A stretch of DNA of 36,149 bases, taken from Kiritimatiellia bacterium (GTDB taxonomy: Bacteria; Verrucomicrobiota; Kiritimatiellia; RFP12; UBA1067). Positions 15,555-25,700 of the stretch are shown here, piece after piece. Position numbers and translations under genes: made by a program. The notes under the pieces were generated by a model. The model was not told where the DNA came from. It saw nothing but the letters and a program-made list of their open reading frames with translations, and searched no databases. Numbering within the stretch: the first letter of the stretch is position 1; every line of letters begins with the position of its first letter. The stretch is taken from positions 1-36,149 of the forward strand of contig JAFXTB010000172.1 in the NCBI GenBank assembly GCA_017525225.1, given 5' to 3'.

Positions 15555-17867
15555 ATGAAACTATCTTTGCTTGCGGCGCTGCTGGCGGCCTCCGCGGCGG
15601 CGGGCGATACATGGACGATGGCGGGAAGACCGAGCGCATGGGCACATGACAAGGCGGCTGTGCGGTTGGAGGTCCTTCCCGATGGCGGCTACGAGGTGCG
15701 GCACACGGGTCCGGCGGACTGGAGCGTGAACTGTTTCCCGCGCATCGACGTGAAGTATGGTGACGTATTCGAGCTGACCTGCGAGACGGAAGCACTTGCG
15801 GATGTACCCGATTCGCAACCCGTCCACATGAGCGCCGTGCTACGCGACGCGAAGGGCAATGTGATTTCCTGGTCGTATGGTACCGGTCGCGTGAAACCCG
15901 GCAGTCCGATCCAGTCGGCCTTCATGGTGCCGCGTGGCGTCGCCACGATCCAGCCGCGCCTGATCGGGGCGGGCGTGACCGGCGTGCGCGTACGCAACGC
16001 GCGCGTCGTGCAGAAGGAGAATGCCCTGCCCAGGGTGTATCCGGCCCTCGCAACCGTATTCAAGAACGAACAGCTGCAAGGCTATGTGGGCGGTGCCGGA
16101 TTTAAGGTGACGGACAAGCGGACCGGGCGGGTGTGGCAGCCTTGCCCACAGCAACCCAGGGCCACGGAAGAGATTGGACGATGGGTCAAGGACGATGGTT
16201 CCGTGTGCATGAAATTCATCCATCTAGAATCGCTCATGCAGTGGCAAGCCGAGTATCGGGTGGCGAAGGACCGTCCCGAGGTGACGGTCACGCTCACGGG
16301 CGAGGGTCCGATGACGGGCGCGATCCCCTATCCGGCGGCGTTCGCCACACAGAAGGGCGATCGGCTCATCGTGCCGATGAACGAGGGCATCAGCTATCCG
16401 GCGGACGAGCCCGACTGGATTCCCAACCGCCTGGTCGCCTACGGTGGACACGGCATCTGCATGGCGTTCTTCGGCGTGCAGGACGACGCGACGGGCGCGG
16501 GCTGGATGGCGATCCTCGAGACGCCGGACGACGTGGCGCTTGTAACGCGGCGCGACAACGAGACGAAGCTCTGGACGCTCGGCCCGAGCTGGGAGGACCA
16601 GAAGAAGCAGTTCGGCTACGCGCGGCGCATCCGTTACGTGTTTTTCGACAAGGGCGGATACGTGGCGATGTGCAAGCGCTACCGCGCCTACGCGAAGGAA
16701 ATCGGCAAGTTCAAGCCGTTCCGCGAGAAGGCGAAGAAGCGTCCACTCGTGGACCGCCTCCTCGGCGCGCCGAACATCTGGTGCTGGGAGAAGGACAAGA
16801 TTGCCGTCGCGAAGGAGCTGAAGGCGTCGGGCATCGACCGCTTCCTCTGGAGCGCGGGCGGCGACGAGGCGCAGGTCAAGTTCCTCTCGGAGATGCCCGG
16901 CGTGCTCGTGAGCCGCTACGACATCTACCAGGACATCTACCATCCCGATCAGCTCAAGAAACTCGGCTGGAAGCACGGCTGCAACACGGAGGCGTGGCCG
17001 AAGGACGTCATCTGGAACAGTGCGGATTCGAACGACTGGCGGCACGCCTGGGGCGTGAAGGCGAAGGACGGCACATGGACGCACTGCGCGATGATGTGCG
17101 ACAGCATGGCGCCCGCCTACGAGCGGCGCAATGTGGCGAAGGAGCTGAAGACGAAACCATACAACACGCGGTTCATCGACACGACCGTGGCCGCGCCGTG
17201 GCAGACGTGCTGGAATCCGGCGCACCCGATGACACGCTCGGACAGCCGCCGCTGGAAGATGGAGCTGCTGCGCATCCTGGGCGACGAGTTCAAGCTCGTG
17301 GTCGGCAGCGAGACGGGGCACGACGCGAGCGTGCCGTTCTGCGACTACTACGAGGGCATGCTCTCGCTCGGGCCGTACCGGGTGCCGGACGCCGGGCGCA
17401 ACATCCGGGAGGTCTGGACGAACGTGCCGCCGCGCGTGGCGAAGTACCAGGTTGGCGAGAACTACCGCCTGCCGCTCTGGGAGCTCGTCTACCACGAGTG
17501 CGTGTGCGCCCACTGGTACTGGGGTGACTACAACAACAAGCTGCCGGACATCTGGTGGAAACGCGACCTGTTCAACGTCCTCTACGGTACGATGGGCATG
17601 TACATCTTCAACAACAGCCAATGGAAGGAGTACAAGGAGAAGTTCGTGCGTAGCTACCGCATCACCTCGCCCGTCGCGCGCGCCACCGGCTACAGCGAGA
17701 TGCTCGACCACCGGATACTTTCCGCCGACCGTACGGTGCAGGAAAGCCGCTTTGCGGATGGAACTGTCGTAACCGTCAATTTCGGCGATGCGCCGTTTAC
17801 CCTCCCTGGCGGCGAGACGCTGCCCGCCCGCAGCCATCGCGTGGCCTCATCACGACACACGCCTTGA
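15555..17867 (+). CDS. secreted GH129-like glycoside hydrolase (GH101-related)
   Basis: 770 residues with a signal peptide (MKLSLLAALLAASAAAG). A beta-sandwich occupies the first third. The barrel begins around GAPNIWCWEKDK and GIDRFLWSAGG. Two motifs match the alpha-N-acetylgalactosaminidase family GH129: RFIDTTVAAPW with Asp542, and LVVGSETGHDA with Glu586. They are 44 residues apart, close to the spacing of nucleophile and acid/base in the characterised bifidobacterial enzyme as I recall it. The section CDYYEGMLSLGPYR and the C-terminal HWYWGDYNNKLPD also fit. The likely role is cleavage of alpha-linked GalNAc-type sugars on mucin-like O-glycans, outside the cytoplasm. It is monocistronic and converges on the lactate-permease gene 23 bases away. 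The family call is moderately sure; the substrate is inferred. Confidence 0.7.
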   Translation: MKLSLLAALLAASAAAGDTWTMAGRPSAWAHDKAAVRLEVLPDGGYEVRHTGPADWSVNCFPRIDVKYGDVFELTCETEALADVPDSQPVHMSAVLRDAKGNVISWSYGTGRVKPGSPIQSAFMVPRGVATIQPRLIGAGVTGVRVRNARVVQKENALPRVYPALATVFKNEQLQGYVGGAGFKVTDKRTGRVWQPCPQQPRATEEIGRWVKDDGSVCMKFIHLESLMQWQAEYRVAKDRPEVTVTLTGEGPMTGAIPYPAAFATQKGDRLIVPMNEGISYPADEPDWIPNRLVAYGGHGICMAFFGVQDDATGAGWMAILETPDDVALVTRRDNETKLWTLGPSWEDQKKQFGYARRIRYVFFDKGGYVAMCKRYRAYAKEIGKFKPFREKAKKRPLVDRLLGAPNIWCWEKDKIAVAKELKASGIDRFLWSAGGDEAQVKFLSEMPGVLVSRYDIYQDIYHPDQLKKLGWKHGCNTEAWPKDVIWNSADSNDWRHAWGVKAKDGTWTHCAMMCDSMAPAYERRNVAKELKTKPYNTRFIDTTVAAPWQTCWNPAHPMTRSDSRRWKMELLRILGDEFKLVVGSETGHDASVPFCDYYEGMLSLGPYRVPDAGRNIREVWTNVPPRVAKYQVGENYRLPLWELVYHECVCAHWYWGDYNNKLPDIWWKRDLFNVLYGTMGMYIFNNSQWKEYKEKFVRSYRITSPVARATGYSEMLDHRILSADRTVQESRFADGTVVTVNFGDAPFTLPGGETLPARSHRVASSRHTP

Positions 17868-17871
17868 CGTG

Positions 17872-17908
17872 GAACGCCCGCCGTTCAGGACTAGGCCAAG
17901 AAGCCTAG
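17872..17908. terminator. paired small hairpins between convergent genes
   Basis: GAACG/CGTTC (17872-17876 with 17882-17886) and CTAGGC/GCCTAG (17891-17896 with 17903-17908; the latter overlaps the permease stop codon) lie back to back where the GH129-like and permease genes meet. Neither has a T-run, so a termination role is tentative. Confidence 0.3.
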
Positions 17909-19495
17909 GACTACAATGACGATGACGCAATACACGAGGCACGGCATGAGGTTGATGCGGATGATGCGGCCCTCGTTGCCGCCGACGCCCGTGGTCGCGC
18001 AGACCGCAACGACGTTGTTGACGCAGATCATGTTGCCAGCCGCGCCGCCGATGTTCTGCAGGGCGAGAACGACGATCGGCGAGAGCTTGACGAGCGCCGC
18101 CGTCTCGTACTGAAGCGGCGCGAAGAGCATGTTGGACACGGTGTTGGAGCCGGACATGAAGGCGCCCAGGACGCCGATGAAAGGCGACACGGCCAGATAG
18201 GATGTCGAAAACACGTTCGCCAGGGACTCGGCCATCACGAAAACCATCGACTTCGCGGTGAGCGTGGCATTGACGCCCGTATGGCGGTAGAGATAGACCA
18301 TCGACACGCCGAAGGCGATGGCGACGGCCGCGCCCCGGATCTGTCGGACGGTGTCCGCGCAGACCTCGCCGACTCTCGCCAGCGGCATGCGGTGCAGGAC
18401 AAACGTCAGCAGGCAGACGAAGACGAACGGCAGCACGCCCGGATTCCATCCCCAGTTCCATTTCCAGCCTACCGCCTCGCAGCCGAACACACGGTCGATG
18501 CGGAAGGTGCAGGCGGAAGAGGTCAAGAGCCCCTTCAACCCGAACCAGTCGAGCCGTGCGGCCACAAGAATCAAGGCGATCAGCAAATAGGGCAGCCAGG
18601 CCAGCAACTGACTCATGCCGACTTGCGCATCGGCCTTCACCGGAACTGACGATAGCCACGACTTCTCCCACGCCTCGCGCTGTTCGAAGTCCCAGGGCTT
18701 CTTCGGGCAGAGCCAGCCCTTCCTTGCGAAGACGATGGCGAGCACCAGCGTTGGGATCGCCCCGACCAGAGAAGGAAACTCAGGGCCGAAGAAGAAAGCC
18801 AGGACCAGGTAGAAGACGTCGAACGTCGCCGCCACGAACAACGCGAACGGAAGCGCCGCGACGGCATCGCGTCCGCGTCGGTTCGGTCCGAACATCCGGC
18901 AGAGGAGGAAGAGCATCGCCGCGACGATCATGAACGACGCGGCGGAGTTTCCGATCGCCGTGTAGCGCGACAACGCCGACACATCCGCCCCGGTGAGAGA
19001 CGCCGCCATCAAAGTCGGCGTGCCGACGGCACCGAAGCAGACTGGAACCGAATTGCAGAGAAGCGCCACAATCGCCGCGCAGAGCGGAGGGAACCCCAGC
19101 GAGATGAGCAGCGGCGCCGCCAGCGCGGCCGGCGAGCCGAACCCTGCCGCACCCTCGATGAACGCGCCGAAGGCATAGCTCACGATGACCGCCTGCACGC
19201 GACGGTCTGGATTGATTCCATTGAATCCTCGCTGGATTGCCGCAACCGCGCCCGAATGCTTCAGCGTGTTCATGACGAGGATCGCCCCGAAGACGATCGC
19301 CAGCGTGCTGAGCGACTCGAGGAAGCCATCCGCCGCCCACGCGGCGGCCGTGAGCGCGTCCTGCCGCCAGTATCCGAGCGCGACAAGCAGCGTGGCCAGC
19401 CATCCGATCGGCAAGGCGATCTTGGCCGGCAGCCCGAACACCAGCATGGCGACGACCACCATCAGGATCGGCAGCGAGGCAATCAGCGCATCCAT
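17891..19495 (-). CDS. lctP: lactate permease (LctP) family transporter
   Basis: 534 residues with about a dozen membrane helices. The family signature lies around residues 105-135 ([20 protein letters not shown]), followed by [18 protein letters not shown]. This is the proton-coupled L-lactate/glycolate permease family. The C-terminal part ([20 protein letters not shown]) is also typical. A strong AAGGAGG lies four bases before the ATG. It is the last gene of the minus-strand run that starts at 27175, and follows the SGNH esterase by 23 bases. No lactate dehydrogenase gene is near, so import or export of another short hydroxy acid released from glycan fermentation is possible. The family is sure; the substrate is not. 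Confidence 0.85.
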   Translation of the reverse strand: MDALIASLPILMVVVAMLVFGLPAKIALPIGWLATLLVALGYWRQDALTAAAWAADGFLESLSTLAIVFGAILVMNTLKHSGAVAAIQRGFNGINPDRRVQAVIVSYAFGAFIEGAAGFGSPAALAAPLLISLGFPPLCAAIVALLCNSVPVCFGAVGTPTLMAASLTGADVSALSRYTAIGNSAASFMIVAAMLFLLCRMFGPNRRGRDAVAALPFALFVAATFDVFYLVLAFFFGPEFPSLVGAIPTLVLAIVFARKGWLCPKKPWDFEQREAWEKSWLSSVPVKADAQVGMSQLLAWLPYLLIALILVAARLDWFGLKGLLTSSACTFRIDRVFGCEAVGWKWNWGWNPGVLPFVFVCLLTFVLHRMPLARVGEVCADTVRQIRGAAVAIAFGVSMVYLYRHTGVNATLTAKSMVFVMAESLANVFSTSYLAVSPFIGVLGAFMSGSNTVSNMLFAPLQYETAALVKLSPIVVLALQNIGGAAGNMICVNNVVAVCATTGVGGNEGRIIRINLMPCLVYCVIVIVVLGFLA

Positions 19496-19518
19496 GGGAC
19501 CTCCTTCGTCAATCGCAC

Positions 19519-20361
19519 CTAGCGCACAGAAACTTCTCCGGACAGATACGGCTCGAGTGCGGCGAGCCAGATGTCGTAGCCGCGCTCTGACGGATGCAGC
19601 AGATCCGGCATCGTCTCCCTCGACAGCGTACCGTCGCGCTCCAGAAGCCTGTCGCGTATGTCCAGCCAGACAACGTCGCGCCCATTGGCGCAGGCGGCGA
19701 TCATTCCGTTCACAGCCTCATTGCGAAGGCGCGCTGGGGCGTTCCGCCCAGGACCGCGCGGGAGGATCGGCATGAGCAGCACCGTGGATTCCGGATGGCT
19801 GCTTCGGATGAGCGCGACTATCTCGCGTACGCCGGCGGCGGTGTCCTCCGGCGGATCGACGTTGTTCGTCCCCGCGAGCACGCAGAAATAGCGGGCCTTG
19901 TAGCCAGCCAGCTGCCCACCGACGGTCAGCCGCCAGAGGATATCCTGCGTGCGGTCGCCGCTGATGCCGAGGTTGAGCGCGCGATGGCGCGCCGTCAGCC
20001 TCAGCCACGCCTTCATCGGGCTGATGTGCGCACATTCGAGGGAGATGCGGCCGGCCGCTACGTTGGTGCGCAGGTTCTCGCGCTGCGCCTCCGTGCACCA
20101 GCCTTCCCAGTTCTGGGTTATCGAATCGCCCACGAACACGATGTCGTAGCGTCCGGGACCTTTGCGGATCTCGTCCAGCTTGAGGTCCACGCGCGCCTTC
20201 CAGGCGCCGGGCGGGCACCACCAGGTCGACCAGCCAAGGCGCTCGGCGCTGGGCGTGGCGGGGCGCGGGGCGGCCGGCGCGCAAAGCGCCGAGGCGAGCG
20301 CCGCGACAGCGATCGCGCGAACGGCGATGGCGGACAGGATCGGGTATCGTTCTTCGGACAT
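19519..20361 (-). CDS. secreted SGNH/GDSL-family esterase
   Basis: 280 residues with an N-terminal export signal (about 8-32). SGNH blocks are all visible: GDSIT with nucleophile Ser80, the block II glycine in LGISGDRT (about 131-137), LAGTNNVD with Asn166, and DLLHP with Asp253 and His256. It resembles platelet-activating-factor acetylhydrolase-like acetylesterases such as those that deacetylate plant or mucin polysaccharides. The likely role is removal of O-acetyl groups from glycans in the periplasm. It begins 12 bases after the transporter fusion gene (GGGAGATGGAG before the ATG), so the two are probably co-translated. The precise substrate is unknown. Confidence 0.85.
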   Translation of the reverse strand: MSEERYPILSAIAVRAIAVAALASALCAPAAPRPATPSAERLGWSTWWCPPGAWKARVDLKLDEIRKGPGRYDIVFVGDSITQNWEGWCTEAQRENLRTNVAAGRISLECAHISPMKAWLRLTARHRALNLGISGDRTQDILWRLTVGGQLAGYKARYFCVLAGTNNVDPPEDTAAGVREIVALIRSSHPESTVLLMPILPRGPGRNAPARLRNEAVNGMIAACANGRDVVWLDIRDRLLERDGTLSRETMPDLLHPSERGYDIWLAALEPYLSGEVSVR

Positions 20362-20373
20362 GGCTCCATCTCC

Positions 20374-22788
20374 CTAGTTGGTTGCGGCCTGGCGGAACTC
20401 CACGCGTCGCAGAAAGCGGATCTGCAGATAGGTGAAGCCGATGAGCGACACGCCGAGGAACCAGGCCATGGTGGTCGCCGTGGAAAAGCGGAGGTTGTTG
20501 TACGCCTCCTTCCAGATGACGAGCGACAGCACGTTGGTGGCGTCGCCAGGACCGCCGAATGTGAGAAGGAATATCGACCCCATGCCCTGGAAGGCCGCGA
20601 TGAACGCGCCAGCGAAGTTGATCGCCATCAGCGGCAGCAGCTGCGGCAGCGTTACGTGCCGGAAGCGTCCGAACAGTCCGGCTCCGTCTATCGCCGCCGC
20701 CTCGTAGTAGTCCGGCGGCAGGCTTCCCAGCGCGGCCACGTATATGAGCGCGGCCGTGCCCGCCCCCGCCCATACGCCCGGCAGGATGCAGCAGGTCATC
20801 GCCCAGGACGGATCCTGCAGCCACGCCTGGCGCGAGATGCCAAACCACGCCAGCACCTGGTTGAGCATGCCGTTCTCGGTCGGGTCGAACATCATCTTCC
20901 ATAGAAGCATCACCACCAGCGCGCTCGTGAGGTGCGGAAGGAAGTAGACGGTGCGGAAGAACACGCGACCGCGCGGTATCTCCACAAGCAGGAACGCCAG
21001 GATTATCGGCGTTACGAACCCCAGCGCCAGCGTGATCGCCACATATTCGAGCGTACGCCCCCAGGCGCGCCAGAAGCCAGGATCGGACGCGACGCGTATG
21101 AAGTTGTCAAGTCCTTCCCAGCTGGACGCCCCCACGATGCGATAGTCCTGGAACGCCATCAGCGCGCCGCGCAGCAGAGGCCAGTAGCTCCACAGCGCCA
21201 CGCTGGCAAGAGCAGGCAGAAGGAACAGCCACGGCAGGAAGCGGCCGTTAAGGCCCTTTGCGCTATCAGGACCCTTTGTACCTTTAAGCCTCTTGAAGCC
21301 CCCGGCAAGCCAGATGCAGATCAGAAGTGAAATCACCACCACACCGGCTATTACGCGCGCCAGCGGACGGCGGGCGGCGATCCTCGATCGGTCGGCGTCG
21401 AACATGAGCCCGCGGTTCGCGTCCTCGGTTATGGACTTCAGCGCGGCGGCGTAGTCGAAAGTGCCGCCCTCCTCGCTGAGCAGGATGCTGAGGAATCTTC
21501 TCTGCACGAGGTCGCTCGCACCCTGCCAGAAACCCATGTACGGCTCGGTGACGGCCTTGATCTTCCCGGCCGCCAGGTCGGCATACATCTGGCGTATTCC
21601 GGCGGGTATCTCCGCCAGGTGTTCGCGGAAACCCAGCCGTTCGAGATCCGCCGGCAGGCACCACCGGGCGCGGCCCTCGGCGACGTTCCGGCGCACGGTC
21701 TCGTCGTAGACCTCCGGCGACGCGAGGGTCTCGATGCAGGCCCACACCGCGTCGCGCTCGGCCTTGGACCGCCGCCCCACGCCCTCGGTCATGGCGTAGA
21801 AATGCTTGTGGGCCTGCAGTACGCGCGGACATTCGCCGTCGGCCGCAGGGAACGGCATCAGTCCGATCTGTTCCGGCGGGAAGTTGAGCCGCTCCGTCAG
21901 GTAGACCACTAGATCCTCGCCGCCGAACGCGCTTACGACCTCGCCTCGCACGAACAGGTCCGCCAGCTCGTTGGAAAGCGACAGCTGCGGCAGCGGGCGA
22001 ACGAGCCCTGCGGCGACGAGCCGCTGCAGGAACGCCGCCGCCCGCAGCGCGGCCGGCGAATCGAAGCAGGCCTCCCACGATCCACCGTCGCCCGACTTGC
22101 GAACCACGTCGCCGCCCGCGGCCTGCACCCACGGCAGGAATCCCCACGGACGGCACTCCACCGCGAACGCCCGCTGTCCGCGCGCCACGGTGGCGCCGGG
22201 GATGTGCCTGGACCGTTGAGTGAGCCTGGTGCACCAGTCGAAGAATTCATCCCACGTGCCCGGCGGACTCTCGGGATTCAGCCCTGCCGCCGCCACAAGG
22301 TCCTTTCGGTATACGATGCCATAGTACGCGAAACCGGGCGTAGGCACGGCGTAGACATGGCCGTTCGCCGTGGCCACCTGCCGCCACAGCTCCGGCACCG
22401 ACTTCCAGGCCGGCCATTCCCCGGCCGTGCCTGGGTGTATCCATTCGTCAAGCGGATAGCAGAACCCCTTGTCGATGTCATGGCGCAGTATGTGGAACCA
22501 GGCCTTGTAGACATCCGGCGCGCTGCCGCCCGCGAGAGCAAGCATGAACTGCGCCCGGCCGCCCGCGCCAGGCAAGGTGAGTCCGCCCCACTGCAGCGGA
22601 CGGATGTCCGGATGCCGGGCGGCGAAGCGCATGAGCTGGCTGGTGGCCGGGTCCTCGGGATGGTCCGGCCTGTAGCACATCAGAAGCGTCACGTCCGTCG
22701 CGTGCACGGTCGGCGCCAGCGCCAGACATGCTGAAAGTAACCAGGCGGAAAGGCGCGACTGTGCACGGGCTGGACGCTCTGCGCGCAT
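20374..22788 (-). CDS. ABC sugar transporter: solute-binding protein fused to MalF-type permease
   Basis: 804 residues. A signal peptide (to about 30) is followed by a family 1 extracellular solute-binding protein (about 32-450; GGSAPDVYKAW, YGIVYRKDLVAAAGLNPES, VVSAFGGEDLVVYL). A transmembrane helix (VIAGVVVISLLICIWLAGG) comes next, then a Lys/Gly-rich linker (KRLKGTKGPDSAKGLNGR). A complete MalF/UgpA-like permease begins near 510 (FLPWLFLLPALASVALWSYWPLL) and carries the ATPase-coupling EAA loop YYEAAAIDGAGLFGRFRHVTLPQL. These are usually separate proteins; here the binding protein is tethered to its own channel. No second permease (MalG type) or ATPase gene is nearby, so partners must be elsewhere. 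The start is eight bases after the helicase stop. Imports an oligosaccharide or similar; the substrate is unknown. Confidence 0.85.
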   Translation of the reverse strand: MRAERPARAQSRLSAWLLSACLALAPTVHATDVTLLMCYRPDHPEDPATSQLMRFAARHPDIRPLQWGGLTLPGAGGRAQFMLALAGGSAPDVYKAWFHILRHDIDKGFCYPLDEWIHPGTAGEWPAWKSVPELWRQVATANGHVYAVPTPGFAYYGIVYRKDLVAAAGLNPESPPGTWDEFFDWCTRLTQRSRHIPGATVARGQRAFAVECRPWGFLPWVQAAGGDVVRKSGDGGSWEACFDSPAALRAAAFLQRLVAAGLVRPLPQLSLSNELADLFVRGEVVSAFGGEDLVVYLTERLNFPPEQIGLMPFPAADGECPRVLQAHKHFYAMTEGVGRRSKAERDAVWACIETLASPEVYDETVRRNVAEGRARWCLPADLERLGFREHLAEIPAGIRQMYADLAAGKIKAVTEPYMGFWQGASDLVQRRFLSILLSEEGGTFDYAAALKSITEDANRGLMFDADRSRIAARRPLARVIAGVVVISLLICIWLAGGFKRLKGTKGPDSAKGLNGRFLPWLFLLPALASVALWSYWPLLRGALMAFQDYRIVGASSWEGLDNFIRVASDPGFWRAWGRTLEYVAITLALGFVTPIILAFLLVEIPRGRVFFRTVYFLPHLTSALVVMLLWKMMFDPTENGMLNQVLAWFGISRQAWLQDPSWAMTCCILPGVWAGAGTAALIYVAALGSLPPDYYEAAAIDGAGLFGRFRHVTLPQLLPLMAINFAGAFIAAFQGMGSIFLLTFGGPGDATNVLSLVIWKEAYNNLRFSTATTMAWFLGVSLIGFTYLQIRFLRRVEFRQAATN

Positions 22789-22796
22789 GGTGTGCG

Positions 22797-25700
22797 TCAG
22801 CTCCCTCCAAGGATGCGCGCAAGATGGTCGCGGGCCTTCGGCGACATTGTAGCGTAGCCGAGGCGGCGGGTGATCTCGCGGTAGACCACGTCGTCCGGAC
22901 AGCTCCCGTACGTGCGCAGCACGTCGTTGCGCATCGCGCGCAGCTCATCTGGCGGAACGGTGTCGACAGCGCGCCGCTGGCGCGGAGGCGCCGCAGAGGC
23001 GCGTCCCGGCGGAGGAAGCGGCCTGAGCGCGCGCTTCAGCTCGTCGGGCGGCACCGATACCGGCCCCGGGATCTTCGCCGACGGGTCGGCCTCCAGGCGC
23101 GAAAGCGCATCCAGAAGGCGCTTCTCCGTGCCGGCGCGGTCCAGCGCCCAGTCCACGCTCCAGAGGCGGAACACGTTCCAGCCAAGGTTCTGCAGTACAT
23201 CCACGCGCAGCGCGTCGCGGTCGCGCACGGTACGGTCGGCGCCGTATCCCGGACCGTCGCCGAGGATGCCCAGGAGGTATCCATCCTCCTTGCCGCGCCG
23301 CCTGACGGCAAGGTCGACCCTGCGGTTCGACGCCCCCACCCCGCACACCGTCGAATATCCGTGGCTTTCAAGGAACTCCGCCACCTCGCCGAGCGCGGCG
23401 CCGCCTGACGCCGTGCCGCCGCCTGACGGCGCCACGCCGCCGCGCATCGCGTACGCTATGAATTCCCTGAGGTGCGCCGCGCCGATGGCCTTCGTGCGCG
23501 AGAGGTCGATCTGCTCCGGCTTGATGGAGGCGAACACCACCACCTGCTCGCGGGCGCGGGTCACGGCCACGTTGAGCCGGCGCTCGCCGCCCGCGCGGTT
23601 CAGCGGTCCGAAGTTCATCGCGAAGTCGCCGTTCGCATCGGGCGCGTAGCACACGGAAAACAGCATTACGTCGCGTTCGTCGCCCTGCACGTTCTCCAGG
23701 TTCTTGACGAAGAACGGATCCTCGCGCGACTCGTCGAAGTACGCCGCCAGCTCCGGACGCTCGGCGCACCGGCGCTCGACCATGTCTTCGATCAGGTCCT
23801 TCTGCGCGAGGCTGAAGGTTACGACACCCATCGGACGCGCGTCCGGACGCTCCGCCTCGGCGAAGATCCAGTCCACGACGGCACGGGCCTCCATCTCGTT
23901 GGTGCGCCTGCCGCGCGCGTCGTAGACGCCGCCCTCCACGAAGTGCAGCGACACTCCCTGGCGCGGGGAATGGCGCGCGGAAGGGAAGGTGTTGAGCCTG
24001 TCGCCGTAGTAGTGCGCGTTGCTGAAGGCTATGAGCGACTCGTCGCGGCTGCGGTAGTGCCAGTCGAGGTAGGCCGAATGCAGGCCGAGCGCCAGCGACT
24101 CGTCGAGAATGCTTTCAAGGTCCTCCACCCCTTCGCCCGGCTCGTCGTCCGCCGCGCCGTCGCCCTTCTGGAAGAAGTTCGTGGGCGGCATCTGCTTCGG
24201 GTCGCCCACCACTATCAGCTGGCGGCCGCGCGCGATCGCGCCGACGGCGTCCCACACCGGCATCTGCGATGCCTCGTCGAACACCACCAGGTCGAACGGC
24301 TCGGAATCCGGCGGCAGATACTGCGATACGGATAGCGGGCTCATCAGGAAGCACGGCTTCAGGCGCGCGCACACACCCTTCGTCTCCGCGAGCAGCTGGC
24401 GCACCGGCTTCTGCCTGGCCTTCTTTGCGCATTCACGCTTGAGGATGCCCAGCTCGGAACGGTCCGGACAATCGCCGGACCTGCCGTCAGGCAGGCGGGC
24501 GGCGAGTCTCGCGAACACGTTCCGCTTGACGGCCTCGGACATGAGCCGGTCGGTCTCGCGGAACTTGCGGATCAGATCCTCCTGCCGCACGCCGGAGAAG
24601 CCGGCCAGGGCCCGTTCCGCCGAAAGGATCTCGTTGCGCGTCTTCGCGGCGTACGAATCGGCGAACACGCGCTCCGCCTCGGCGCACGTGAACGCCCCGC
24701 CCTCGAGAGCGGCGGCAAAGGCGCCAATGCCGTCCGCGATCGCGGCCGCGCGCTTCATGCGGTAGGCGAACACGAGCCTGCACGCGCCCAGATACGCGCG
24801 CGCGGCCTCGAGCTTCGCGCGGCCTTCGGCGGCGGGCGTGCCGAGCGGCAGGCGCACAACGCCGCGCAGGCGCAGCGACAGGAACCACCTGCGAAGCTTG
24901 GCAAGGATGCCGCCGTTGGATTCCCTGGCGAACGCGTCGATCAGCGTGGCGAGCGCCTCGCCCACCCTGCCTTCGACGTCGGGGGACCACGCCATGCCGC
25001 GAACCGGCATTAGCGCACGGAACGCCTCGGCGTCCACGCCCGACCATTCGGCGGCGACCTCGCCCGCGCGCCGCGCAAGCGCATCGGCGGCGGCGCGGTC
25101 CTGCCGGGCACAGGCCGTCGCGATGAAGTCCGGCGAGGCGGCGGGATGCGCGGAGCCGGCACGAGAGAGCACGTCGTACGCGCTCAGGCCGTTGGGCCAC
25201 ACCTTGTGGAGAGCCTGCACGTAGGCGGACAGCTCCTGGCGCGTGAGGTTGAGCGTCCGGCACACATCGGCAAATCCGGAGGGCGCGCCTGTCGGCGGGA
25301 CGGCCATCGCCTCGGCGAACTGCTCCAGCACATGCCCCTTCCCGGACTTGTTGGAATGCAGCTCCAGGCAGAACGGCCCCACGCCGGCCGCGCACAGGCG
25401 GCGATGCACGACATCGAGTGCCGCCTTCTTCTCGGAGACGAACAGCACGCGTCGGCCGAGGGCGAGGTTGTGCACGATCAGGTTGGTGATGGTCTGGCTC
25501 TTGCCGGTGCCGGGCGGCCCATGCAGCACGAATGTCTTGCCGACAGCGGAGTAGAGCACGGCCGTGAGCTGCGAGGCGTCCGCGCCCAGCGGGCAGAACA
25601 GGTTGGTCGGGTCGATGTGCCGCGCCACGTCCTCCGGCGGAAACACGGCGATGGAATCGTCGTAGGTGCCTTCGTGCGCGACGAGATGGTCGACGAGCGG

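Noticed and set aside
16224-17837. 537-residue minus-strand open frame
   Set aside because: Antisense to the GH129-like gene, with no recognisable motif.
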